Positions 8,730-16,863 of a stretch of DNA of 64,000 nt are shown here, one piece after another (the stretch's first letter is position 1; each line of letters starts with the position of its first letter). This stretch comes from Saprospiraceae bacterium. Its GTDB lineage: Bacteria > Bacteroidota > Bacteroidia > Chitinophagales > Saprospiraceae. The position numbers were made by a program, and so were the translations under genes. Under the pieces are notes generated by a model. The model was not told the DNA's origin, made no database searches, and was given only the letters and a program-made list of their open reading frames with translations. The DNA is taken from contig JADKAS010000014.1 in assembly GCA_016715245.1 (NCBI GenBank), positions 1 through 64,000 of the forward strand, read 5' to 3'.

Positions 8730-9345
8730 ATGTTATCTGTAAAACAATTTGTAAATTCAACTTTCAATTCAAATACATATTTAATAAAAAGTGAAATCAA
8801 TCCACGTTCAGGATGGTTGGTGGATGTTGGTATATTTTCTGATTGGTTTGAAGGTCTTCATTCTCATTGTGAGATTGAAGGAATATTTTTAACACACGCT
8901 CATTACGATCATATTTATGCTATTCATGAAGTAATAAGCCTTTTTCCAAAATGTAAAATTTATTGTTCTGAGTTTACAAGAACATCATTAATTGACCCAA
9001 AATTAAATCTATCCTTTTATCATGAAGAACCATTAAGTTATAGCTTTGATGATATAGAATTGCTGAAAGAGGGAGATAGAATTGAATTATTTAACAGGAT
9101 AGAATTGATGACAATTGAAACTCCGGGCCATAACAAAGGATCACTTTCTTTTCTATTGGAGCAATATATTTTTTACAGGAGATTCCTTGGTTCCCGGACA
9201 CAAAGTGGTTACAAAATTAAAAAGCGGCAATATTGATGAAAATACAATTACTTTGTCTAAACTTAACAATGTAATGAAGTCAGATACATTGATTTGTAGC
9301 GGACATGGACCAATGGTGGAAAGACAGTTTATTAATTTAGAATGA
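8730..9345 (+). CDS. Metallo-beta-lactamase fold hydrolase, frameshifted
   Basis: The protein has the metal signature THAHYDH, then TPGHNKGS, a bridging Asp in FTGDSL and a final His in SGHGP, so a complete binuclear metal site in a glyoxalase II-type hydrolase of about 205 residues. The frame breaks in the T run at 9169-9174; removing one T joins QYIF to TGDSLVPGH and restores the C-terminus. The gene overlaps the AcpS gene by four bases. In a carrier-protein operon the natural guess is thioesterase activity, either product release or editing of misloaded carriers. A lactonase or glyoxalase-like function cannot be excluded. Confidence 0.8.
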
Positions 9346-9701
9346 CACACATAGGAGTTGATATTGAAAGCATTCAAAGGGTTCAAAAACTTTTAGATAA
9401 TAAGCCACAGATTCTTAAAAAATTCTATTTTGAATCGGAATGGAATTATTCGATGCTTAAGGCTAGTCCTGCACAAACCTTAACCGGGATTTGGTGTGCA
9501 AAAGAAGCTGTGATAAAGGCAATGAGTTATTATCACACACTTAAAATACAAGACATCGAAATAGAAAGGGAAAAATCAGGAATGCCGATAGTGATTCTTC
9601 ACAATTTGCAAAGTATTCAATGTTTTCATTTTTCACTTAGTATTTCACATTGTAAGGAATATGCTGTCGCTAATGTGTTAGTCAATTTTATTAATATATG
9701 A
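9342..9701 (+). CDS. Holo-[acyl-carrier-protein] synthase-like phosphopantetheinyl transferase
   Basis: A 119-residue AcpS-type enzyme that moves phosphopantetheine from CoA to the carrier serine. The signature GVDIESIQRV near the N-terminus supplies the Mg-binding Asp, and WCAKEAVIKA supplies the Glu and Lys. SISHCKEYAVANV matches the C-terminal strand. Both ends overlap neighbouring genes by four bases. A phosphopantetheinyl transferase inside the operon means the carriers may be poor substrates for the housekeeping AcpS, and it marks 3284-9701 as a self-contained module. Whether the genome also has a separate acpS is not visible here. Confidence 0.87.
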   Translation: MTHIGVDIESIQRVQKLLDNKPQILKKFYFESEWNYSMLKASPAQTLTGIWCAKEAVIKAMSYYHTLKIQDIEIEREKSGMPIVILHNLQSIQCFHFSLSISHCKEYAVANVLVNFINI

Positions 9702-10297
9702 TTAAGAGAATATTTGATTTCATTTTCGCATTTATAGGTCTCATCGTGCTGTTACCTGTTATGTTTTTAATTTCAATTTTAATAAAAATAAAAATGCCTG
9801 GTCCTGTTTTTTTTAAGCAGAAAAGAGTGGGGCAGTTTGGAGAATTATTTGTCATGGTAAAATTCAGAACTATGAAGGTGGATCATGGGGGTAGTTCTAT
9901 TTCTGTGAAGGGTGAATCAAGAATCACTCCATTAGGAGAAAAACTTAGAAAATATAAATTGGATGAGTTGCCTGAATTATGGAATGTATTAATGGGTGAA
10001 ATGAGTTTTGTCGGACCGAGGCCGGATGTGCCCGGATATGCTGATCAACTTCTGGGAGAGGATAGAAATATACTTTTATTAAAGCCCGGAATAACTGGTC
10101 CTGCTAGTATGAAATACTCCAATGAAGAGGAGATTTTGGCATTTCAATCAGATCCTAAAAAATATAATGATACAGTCATTTATCCTGATAAAGTCAGGAT
10201 AAACCTTGAGTATCTGAAGCGTAGAAACATGGTCATGGATTTATGGTTTATTATTTTAACGATTGTTGGCAAGAAGCCTAAATACAGTTGGATTTAA
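9698..10297 (+). CDS. Phosphoglycosyl transferase, second paralogue
   Basis: A 199-residue monotopic PGT starting MIKRIFDF, with a hydrophobic re-entrant helix (about 8-31), FFKQKRVGQFGE, KLDELPE with the Asp89-Glu90 dyad, and GPRPD. It would initiate a lipid-linked glycan from a nucleotide sugar at the inner membrane. It lies directly after the carrier cassette, with four-base overlaps at both ends, so it is probably co-expressed with it and may use the sugar that the cassette modifies. Sequence around GPRPD differs from the first PGT (GPRPC), suggesting a different substrate. Confidence 0.9.
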   Translation: MIKRIFDFIFAFIGLIVLLPVMFLISILIKIKMPGPVFFKQKRVGQFGELFVMVKFRTMKVDHGGSSISVKGESRITPLGEKLRKYKLDELPELWNVLMGEMSFVGPRPDVPGYADQLLGEDRNILLLKPGITGPASMKYSNEEEILAFQSDPKKYNDTVIYPDKVRINLEYLKRRNMVMDLWFIILTIVGKKPKYSWI

Positions 10298-10985
10298 TGA
10301 ATTATCATCTTATAAAACGATTATTTGACTATGTAAGTAGTGCTATTGGTTTAATACTATTGACGCCTTTATTTATCCCGATTATTCTAATTTTAAAATT
10401 CACTTCAGAGGGTGAAATTATTTACTTGCAAAAGAGAATAGGCCAGGAAAACAATGAATTTAAAATTTTAAAATTTGCAACAATGCTAAAAAATAGCCCA
10501 AATATGTCATATGGAACGATAACAATACCTAATGACCCAAGAGTTACCAGATTTGGAGCATTTTTTAGAGAAAAACAAAAATCAATGAATTACCACAAAT
10601 CATTAATGTATTAAAGGGTGATCTTTCTTTAATTGGTCCTCGCCCTCTACCTAAAAATGAGTTTGACCTTTATGATGAAAATGTGAAAGAGATTATTTCA
10701 AAAATACGTCCGGGAATAACAGGTATTGGTTCCTTAATATTCAGGGATGAAGAAGGAAGTATTGCTAAAAATATGCCTGAAAACCCAAAGCTATTTTACG
10801 AAAATGTAGGCTTACCGTACAAAGGCTGCTGGAGGCTTGGTATTTCCATAATATTTCTTTTGGACAGATTTGAAAATATTAATTCTGACTTTTGGTCTTT
10901 GTTGAAAAAGGATTCCGACTGGTTTTATAAAAGATTTACTGATATTCCAGAAAAGCCTGAAACGATTTTTAGACTGATTAATTAA
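10297..10985 (+). CDS. Phosphoglycosyl transferase, third paralogue, frameshifted
   Basis: ATG 10297 overlaps the TAA of the previous gene (TAATG). The N-terminal part reads LIKRLFDYVSS, a membrane helix, and YLQKRIGQENNE. The frame breaks in the A-rich stretch around 10572-10585. The other frame continues with KINELPQIINVLKGD, IGPRPLPKNE and RPGITGIGS and ends at 10985, giving about 229 residues. The dyad position carries Asn-Glu (INELPQ) rather than Asp-Glu. It closely resembles the PGT at 16146-16817, so the two are paralogues. The longer C-terminus after GIGS, with FRDEE, marks this subgroup. It is the last gene of the run that starts at 425. Confidence 0.8.
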
Positions 10986-11811
10986 TCAAAGTTCAGCTTC
11001 ATAATCGGCACTCTAAAATCCATCATCGATTTTTGTGTACAGCCACTTAATATTTTCTGGGTTGGAATAGGTATCTTTTTCTTGTTGAAATTGAAGAAGT
11101 CAAAACGAGTATTTCTGTTTTTATACCTTTCGTTGAGTTGGCTTTTGATCACCGGCACAAAATGGGTGCCGGATCTGTTGGTTCATGGACTTGGAAAAAC
11201 AATATGAAATTCTTGACCTTACGAAAATGTATGTCAGAGGAAACGTTTTTATTTTAGTTTTGGGAGGTGGCAGTACTTTTGACCTTGGTATATCGCCTCA
11301 GGATAGGCTCTCAAATAACTCATTAGCCAGATTGAATGAAGGCTTAAGGATCCACAAGGCCATACCCCTGGTGTAAGTTGTGTTTTCGGGTTCTTCTTCA
11401 AAAAATGGAGTTACCCAGGCGGCTATCACAAAAAGATGCGGCAATAGGTTTGGGAGTCAAACCGAAGATTTTTATGTACTTGAGAAACCATCGACAACTG
11501 AGGAGGAAGCCATTGCTTATCTTGGACATTTTGGCAAGACTGGCCATAAATTGGTTTTAGTGACCAGTGACCTTCACATGCCAAGAGCTATGGTTTTATT
11601 TGAGAAGCATGGTATGTTGCCAACGGCGGCGCCGGCAGATCACATTTTAAGGAAAAACTATTCAAAAGAAAAAGTAAATAGTTCGTTAGTAGAAGGATAT
11701 GAAGCCGATTATATTTCAGAACATTTTTGGTGGCATTCTCACCGAAACAATTTTGATAAATTTTCTGCAGCGATGCATGAATATATTGGTTTGGTCTGGG
11801 CGAGATTATGA
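10986..11811 (+). pseudogene. YdcF/SanA/ElyC (DUF218) family protein, multiply frameshifted
   Basis: Pieces of one DUF218 protein lie in successive frames. Frame 3 gives a membrane anchor (QPLNIFWVGIGIFFLL, then LSWLLITG and KWVPDLLVHGL). From 11185 another frame gives EKQYEIL and FILVLGGGSTFD. From about 11380 a third gives LVLVTSDLHMPRAMVLFEKHG, the DUF218 signature, ending at 11811. A spurious T near 11190 explains the first break, while the part around 11360-11480 is harder to repair. No ATG was found for the anchor. E. coli ElyC, a relative, affects undecaprenyl-phosphate metabolism and envelope synthesis, which would suit a region with four PGTs. Genuine decay is possible here because more than one repair is needed. 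Confidence 0.7.
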
Positions 11812-11896
11812 TAATATTAGTATTTCAGACTATTACCATCGGGGACTCTTAAGTCTTGAAAACAAATTACAGGTAAGATTCCAAAAAAATTAATTC

Positions 11897-12605
11897 ATGT
11901 CCGGTAACAGTTATAATGAACGACTTTTTGGAAAAGGATGGCCTAGAAAAAAATTGCATTCAGGCAGATTTGAATGGTTAAGAAATGAAATCAACAAGTT
12001 AGAGTTGAAAGTAGCCTCTGTTTTAGAACTAGGTTGTTTTGACGGCAGATCCATAAGGTATTTGCCCGAGGATATTGAAGAATATTCAGGCTATGATGCA
12101 AATTGGGAAAATGGTCTTGACAACGCCATTTCTAGCTATAAAGGAATAGTTAAATATAATTTTATTTTATGTACCAAAGCAGAAGATTTTAATCCGAAGC
12201 CCAAATCTGTTGATATATCTGTTTCATTGGAAACTTTGGAACATATTGCATTAAGTGAATTGGAAAATATCTTATTAAACTGTAGAAGCAACCAGAGAAT
12301 ATGTTTTTATTACCGTTCCTAATGAAAAAGGTTTAATACTTTTTCTTAAATATTTTTATAAAAAATGGATTTATCGAAAAGTTTATGACGTATATTCAAA
12401 GGGGGAATTATGATATGCAACTTTTGGAAAACTTGATAAAATAGAAAGGAAAGAATTTGGTCATAAAGGGTTTGATTATAAAAATTTAATAAAAAAACTG
12501 GAAAATTATTTTGAAATAGTCGATGTTAAAGGCATTCCTGTTTCTTGGCTACCGGTATCTTTAAACTTTACGGTAGGTATTATAGCAAAACCCAAAAAAT
12601 TGTAA
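11897..12605 (+). pseudogene. Class I SAM-dependent methyltransferase, disrupted
   Basis: The N-terminal part carries the SAM-binding motif I VLELGCFDGRS (about residues 42-52) and VSLETLEHI, typical of small-molecule methyltransferases in glycan clusters. The first frame ends at 12322. The correct continuation from about 12285 is VEATREYVFITVPNEKG, which then meets an in-frame TGA at 12411-12413. Beyond the TGA the same frame stays open through FGKLDKIERKE and HKGFDYKNL to TAA 12605. A frameshift plus a nonsense codon makes true inactivation more likely than in the neighbours, though two read errors could also produce it. Methylation of a sugar hydroxyl would be the presumed role. Confidence 0.65.
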
Positions 12606-12753
12606 GAAGGACACATTTGGAAGTAGTATATCTGATTAGTCCGGGCTTAAAAAAATCATAAAAATCTCAAGTTGGCCTTGAAAATAACATGAAATATTGA
12701 ACTCAACAACCCTAACAACTCAAAACTCCGGCAACGAATAGGATAAGCCAAAC

Positions 12754-12782
12754 AAATCAACAAATTGACAAATCAACAAATT
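12754..12782 (+). repeat. Short tandem repeat before the aminotransferase gene
   Basis: The 13-base string AAATCAACAAATT occurs twice with a three-base spacer (12754-12766 and 12770-12782), just before the ATG at 12794. It may be a leader feature or slippage product; no function is assigned. Confidence 0.5.
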
Positions 12783-12793
12783 AACAAAATAAA

Positions 12794-13951
12794 ATGATTC
12801 CACTTTCCATACCCAACATTTCAGGCAATGAATGGCTATACGTTAAGGATTGCCTTGATACAGGATGGATTTCTTCCGTCGGCAGTTACGTCAATTCATT
12901 TGAGGAAAAAATCGCAGAATTTACCGGTGCCAAATACGCTGTTGCTGCTATGAATGGTACGGCAGCTCTTCACTTATCCATGCAATTGGCCGGGGTAAAA
13001 AGAGATGATTATGTGATCGTGCCCGATATCACTTTTATTGCCAGCTGTAATGCCGTTTCCTACCTTGGAGCTGAACCTTTGCTTATCGATGTGGACAAAT
13101 ACACATGGCAGATGGATCTTGATCTTCTGGAATCTTTTTTAGAAGAAAATACAAGTTTGGTTGCTTCGAATAGTGATGAAGGAATTGAAATAGTCCGTTC
13201 CCACCTTAAGACAAATGGCAAATGTATCGGCGCCATCCTTCCTGTACATGTTTTAGGAAATATGGTTGATATGGATCGTTTGACGGCTATTTGCACCAAA
13301 TATCACATTCCTGTGGTAGAAGATTCAACGGAAGCCCTGGGATCTACCTTCAAAGGGAAACATGCCGGAACTTTTGGTATTTTTGGTACGAGTAGTTTTA
13401 ATGGCAACAAAATCATCAGCACAGGTGGTGGGGGAATGATATTTACAAACGATGAAAATCTGGCAAAAAAAGCCAAACACCTTACTACCCAAGCCAAAAC
13501 GGACCCTTTTGAATATGACCATGATGAAATAGGATATAATTACAGATTGGTCAATATACTGGCGGCAGTCGGAGTTGCACAAATGGAACAATTGCCCGGA
13601 TTTCTGAAGCGAAAAAAAGAGATAGATACTTTTTACAGACAATCTCTAGAAAGTGAAAGTCTTCGGTTTCAGCAGGTTGGCAAACACGTTGAACCTAATA
13701 ACTGGCTTCATACCATGTGGGTGAAGGAACAAAGACCAATGATTGAACATCTTCTAAAAAACGGAGTTCAGTGCCGTCCTTTTTGGGTCCCTATGCATCA
13801 GTTACAGATGTTTAAGGATTGTCAATTCATTACAGAAAATCAAATATCTCATCAGGTTTACCAACACTGTATCAGTATTCCTTCGTCAACTAACCTGACT
13901 GATGTACAGGTGGAAGAAGTAGTGAGGGTGGTAAGAGGGTTTAGCTCGTAG
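12794..13951 (+). CDS. DegT/DnrJ/EryC1/StrS aminotransferase, LegC-like
   Basis: A 385-residue PLP-dependent sugar aminotransferase. The start IPLSIPNISGNEW and LDTGWISSVG are characteristic of the LegC group, which adds an amino group to 4-keto-6-deoxy nucleotide sugars on the way to legionaminic acid or bacillosamine-type sugars. VVEDSTEALGS carries the PLP-nitrogen Asp177, and SFNGNKIISTGGGG carries the internal-aldimine Lys206. The dehydratase at 14708 could supply the keto sugar. The last residues (GFSS) and the stop codon lie inside the heptanucleotide repeat that follows, so the native C-terminus was probably altered by that element. Length is still normal for the family. Confidence 0.88.
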   Translation: MIPLSIPNISGNEWLYVKDCLDTGWISSVGSYVNSFEEKIAEFTGAKYAVAAMNGTAALHLSMQLAGVKRDDYVIVPDITFIASCNAVSYLGAEPLLIDVDKYTWQMDLDLLESFLEENTSLVASNSDEGIEIVRSHLKTNGKCIGAILPVHVLGNMVDMDRLTAICTKYHIPVVEDSTEALGSTFKGKHAGTFGIFGTSSFNGNKIISTGGGGMIFTNDENLAKKAKHLTTQAKTDPFEYDHDEIGYNYRLVNILAAVGVAQMEQLPGFLKRKKEIDTFYRQSLESESLRFQQVGKHVEPNNWLHTMWVKEQRPMIEHLLKNGVQCRPFWVPMHQLQMFKDCQFITENQISHQVYQHCISIPSSTNLTDVQVEEVVRVVRGFSS

Positions 13952-14127
13952 CTCGGAGGGTTTAGCTCGGAGCTCGGAGGAGTAAGCTCGGAGGGGTAAG
14001 CTCGGAGCTCGGAGGGGTAAGCTCGGAGGATTTAGCTCGGAGGATTTAGCTCGGAGGAGTAAGTTCGTAGCTCGGAGAGGTAAGCTCGGAGGATATAGTT
14101 AGGAGGGGTAAGTTTGTTGCTCCGAAC
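13931..14127 (+). repeat. Heptad-repeat array, left arm of the four-helix-bundle element
   Basis: The array is built from 7-base blocks such as AGCTCGG, AGGGGTA and AGGATTT, combined into 14- or 21-base units with AGCTCGGA as the constant core. About ten units are visible. It begins inside the 3' end of the aminotransferase gene and ends about 30 bases before the four-helix-bundle gene. The right arm (14597-14691) has the complementary sense (AGCTCCG, AACTCCG), so the two arms could pair imperfectly around the gene. Base composition is much richer in G and C than the flanks. Confidence 0.85.
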
Positions 14128-14156
14128 ACACAGCTTGTAAACAAAATATACTTATC

Positions 14157-14519
14157 TTGGAAGAAAAATTTGATTTTGAAAATCTGGTTGTTTGGCAAAA
14201 AGCTGTAGAGTTTACAAATTTAATTTTGGAAAAAACAGATACTTTTTATAAGAGTAACTCAAATTTTAGGTTGAGAGAACAATTGGATGCGTGTTCATCA
14301 TCTATTCCATTGAACATAGCTGAAGGAAAAGGCAGGTTTACGAAAAAAGAATTTAAGCAGTTTTTATATTATTCCAGGGGCTCTCTTAACGAGACTGTTA
14401 CTTTATTGTATTTATTACAAAAAAGGAGTTTGCTTAGTTTGGAAGATTATGTTCTTTTGAAAAACAAAGCTATAGAATTATCTAAAATACTAAACGGACT
14501 TATTAATTCTTTAAAATAG
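14157..14519 (+). CDS. Four-helix-bundle protein (S23 / 23S rRNA IVS type)
   Basis: A 120-residue protein with FENLVVWQKAVEF near the start, LREQLDACSSSIPLNIAEGKGR in the middle and FLYYSRGSLNE. These are the hallmarks of the family found in 23S rRNA intervening sequences and related to the Avd accessory protein of diversity-generating retroelements. Members form oligomeric helical bundles that may bind nucleic acid; the biological role is poorly understood. The start is TTG 14157, with no good ATG. There is no reverse transcriptase or rRNA nearby. The gene lies between two heptad-repeat arms of opposite sense and interrupts the sugar cluster, so it is likely part of a mobile or amplified element. 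Confidence 0.88.
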   Translation: MEEKFDFENLVVWQKAVEFTNLILEKTDTFYKSNSNFRLREQLDACSSSIPLNIAEGKGRFTKKEFKQFLYYSRGSLNETVTLLYLLQKRSLLSLEDYVLLKNKAIELSKILNGLINSLK

Positions 14520-14520
14520 C

Positions 14521-14691
14521 TAAGAGGGGTAAGCTCGTAGCTACGAGGATTTAGCTCGGAGGGGTAAGCTCGTAGCTTGCAGTGGATAAATAGTTCCCAG
14601 CTCCGAACGCCGAACTCATAGCTAATAGCTCTGATCTTCCAGCTCCGAACTATAACCTCCGAGCTCCGAACTATAACCTCCATTCTTATAA
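14521..14691 (+). repeat. Heptad-repeat array, right arm of the four-helix-bundle element
   Basis: The first 60 bases keep the left-arm sense (AGGGGTAAGCTCGTAGC). From about 14597 the sense flips to AGCTCCG, AACGCCG, AACTCAT, AGCTAAT and so on, still in strict 7-base steps, ending with two copies of AGCTCCGAACTATAACCTCC. The flip makes the whole 13931-14691 element an imperfect inverted structure with the gene in its loop. Confidence 0.82.
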
Positions 14692-14707
14692 AAATAAAAA
14701 TTAACGC

Positions 14708-15919
14708 ATGCACATTATAGACATACCACAATTTATCAAAACACATATTACAAAAAGGGGAAAGAGTCTTTTTGAGGAGGATATTCATAAATACAGAAAC
14801 GAACTTGCTGCAGAAATATCCGGCAAATCAGTTTTGGTCATCGGTGGAGCAGGAACTATTGGTTCGTCATTTATTAAAGCTGTTCTCGATTTTGAACCGG
14901 CCAGGTTATATGTCGTTGATACTAATGAAAACGGATTAACTGAATTGACCAGAGACTTAAGAAGTAAAGCAGGCCAGTACATTCCTGAAGATTATAAAAC
15001 ATATCCTATGAATTTCGGGGATCCGGTTTTCAGGAAAATGTTTGTCAAGGAAGGACCTTTTGATATTGTAGCCAATTTTGCTGCTCACAAACACGTACGC
15101 AGTGAAAAAGATCACTATTCGATTGAAGCAATGATTGATAATAATGTGTTTAAGGCCAAAGAATTTCTTGATTTATTGACGCTGTACAAACCGAATCATT
15201 TTTTTTGCGTATCCACAGATAAAGCAGCCAATCCGGTTAATGTAATGGGCGCAAGCAAAAAGTTGATGGAAGAAGTGATCATGGCATATTCAACTGAAAT
15301 AAAAATCACAACAGCGCGATTTGCCAATGTAGCTTTCAGTAACGGGAGTCTTTTAGATGGGTATATTCAGCGTATTTTCAAAAAACAACCTGTCTCTTGT
15401 CCATCTGATGTAAAACGGTTTTTGTATCACCTGAAGAAAGTGGACAGATTTGTATGATGGCATGTATCCTTGGCCAGACCGGCGAAATATTTTTCCCTAA
15501 AATTGATGAAAATGAAATGGTTTATTTTAAAGAAATTACCATTGATTTTTTTAAAGATATGTCCCTTCCGATTCGCGAATGCAAAAGTGAATCAGAGGCA
15601 AAAAATTTTTCACAAAATATGTCCATTGAAGATCCGCACCCTGTTTATTTTTTTGATTCTGACACTTCAGGTGAAAAGCTATATGAAGAATTTTATATAG
15701 ATAGCGATATCGTGGATTTTGAACAGTATACAGGAATGGGCGTGATAAAAAATGCTGTTAAACCTGAAAAAAAAACAGATTAATGAATGTATATCTGCAT
15801 TACAAAATCTGATGAAATCTGAAAATTATGACAAATCTTCCATAATAACATTGATGAAAACCTATCTTCCAGATTTTGAGCATATTGAGACTGGAAAAAG
15901 TTTGGATCAGAAAATGTAG
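14708..15919 (+). CDS. Nucleotide-sugar 4,6-dehydratase (polysaccharide biosynthesis SDR), two frameshifts
   Basis: An extended SDR of the UDP-GlcNAc 4,6-dehydratase family, without the membrane helices seen in PglF. VLVIGGAGTIGSS binds NAD(P), FAAHKHVRSEKD is a family signature, and ANPVNVMGASKKLMEE and ARFANVAFSNGS follow. The first frame ends at 15457 because a run of five T near 15419-15423 should be six; the repaired protein reads RFFVSPEESGQICMMACILG. A nine-A run near 15767-15775 should be eight, after which the frame reads through CISALQNLM to the family-like end KSLDQKM at 15919. Repaired length is about 404 residues. The product, a 4-keto-6-deoxy nucleotide sugar, is the substrate expected for the aminotransferase at 12794. 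Confidence 0.85.
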
Positions 15920-15920
15920 G

Positions 15921-16110
15921 CAGCTCTGAGGGGTAAGCTCGTAGCTCGTAGGTTTAAGCTCGTAGCTCTTAGGTTTAAGCTCGTAGGAGAAAGCTTGTAG
16001 GAAGTATTAGTTATGGGAGTAGCTCGAAATAAGTCCCAGCTCCGAACTTCGAACTCCCAGCTCCGAACTCCGAGCTAATCGCTCCGAACTCAAGTCTCTA
16101 AACTCCCGAA
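15921..16110 (+). repeat. Second heptad-repeat element, without a protein gene
   Basis: Same architecture as 13931-14691 but with no gene inside. A left arm in 7-base steps (GGGGTAAGCTCGTA, GGTTTAAGCTCGTA units of 21, 21, 14 and 14 bases) runs to about 16026. A right arm of opposite sense (AGCTCCG, AACTTCG, AACTCCC, AGCTCCG, AACTCCG) runs from about 16036 to 16108. It begins one base after the dehydratase stop. It resembles a non-autonomous derivative of the gene-bearing element. Confidence 0.82.
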
Positions 16111-16145
16111 GTATCGAAAATATGTAATTCAAAACTTATGTGTAC

Positions 16146-16817
16146 ATGTACCCAATAATAAAACGATTTTTTGATATAGTCGCTTCTTTGATAACCGTAG
16201 TAGTACTTTCACCACTTCTGATACCAATATCGATAGGGTTAAAACTAACAGGTGAAGGATATATTTGGTATTTTCAGGAGCGGGTTGGTTATAATAACAG
16301 GCTTTTTAGTATCATTAAGTTTGCTACCATGTTGAAAGATAGCCCCAATATGGCAGGTGGCTTGATTACAACAAAAAAGGATCCACGACTTACACCATTG
16401 GGTGGATTTTTAAGAGATACAAAAATAAATGAATTGCCTCAAATCCTCAATATATTAAAAGGAGATATGAGTGTTGTAGGTCCAAGGCCGCTTATGAAAA
16501 AAAGTTTTGAAACGTATCCTGAAGAAATACAAAAAATTATATATAATGTCAAACCAGGTTTGACTGGAATTGGTTCGATTGTATTCAGGGATGAAGAAAA
16601 ACTTCTCACAGAAATCAAAAATGCGGGAAAAGATCCCTGGGAATTTTATAAAAACACCATTTACCCTTTTAAGGGAGAAGTAGAAAAATGGTATCAAAAT
16701 CATCAAAGTTTTAAAACCGATTTATTATGTATTTTTTTAACTTTTTGGATAATAATATTTTCGGATTCAAAATTGATTTATAAAGTTTTTGCGGATCTTC
16801 CAAAAAGGCAGTTTTAG
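16146..16817 (+). CDS. Phosphoglycosyl transferase, fourth paralogue
   Basis: A 223-residue monotopic PGT beginning MYPIIKRFFDIV, with a membrane helix, YFQERVGYNNR, DTKINELPQ, GPRPLMK and PGLTGIGS. The catalytic dyad position is Asn-Glu (INELPQ) where PglC has Asp-Glu. It closely resembles the interrupted PGT at 10297-10985, including the FRDEE segment after GIGS. GTG 16140 in the same frame is an alternative start. It sits 30-odd bases after the second heptad element and is the last gene of the sugar region before the helicase. It would start a lipid-linked glycan if the Asn variant is active. Confidence 0.87.
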   Translation: MYPIIKRFFDIVASLITVVVLSPLLIPISIGLKLTGEGYIWYFQERVGYNNRLFSIIKFATMLKDSPNMAGGLITTKKDPRLTPLGGFLRDTKINELPQILNILKGDMSVVGPRPLMKKSFETYPEEIQKIIYNVKPGLTGIGSIVFRDEEKLLTEIKNAGKDPWEFYKNTIYPFKGEVEKWYQNHQSFKTDLLCIFLTFWIIIFSDSKLIYKVFADLPKRQF

Positions 16818-16835
16818 GCAACTGAGTATTACATG

Positions 16836-16863
16836 AAAAAACGAATATCCCTTTCGGTTTTTT
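16836..16863 (+). terminator. Possible intrinsic terminator after the fourth PGT
   Basis: An A-rich arm ending AAACGA and a TCGGTTTTTT arm can pair with one bulge, followed by a short T-rich stretch. It lies 19 bases after the PGT stop. The stem has few GC pairs, so this is tentative. Confidence 0.35.

Noticed and set aside
12411..12413. In-frame TGA as recoding (selenocysteine or alternative code)
   Set aside because: No SECIS-like hairpin is evident, TGA ends other frames, and the gene also has a frameshift, so a disrupted gene is simpler.
13931..16110. Heptad arrays as a CRISPR or diversity-generating retroelement
   Set aside because: Units are 14 or 21 bases with no spacers; no reverse transcriptase, template/variable repeat pair or cas gene lies nearby.
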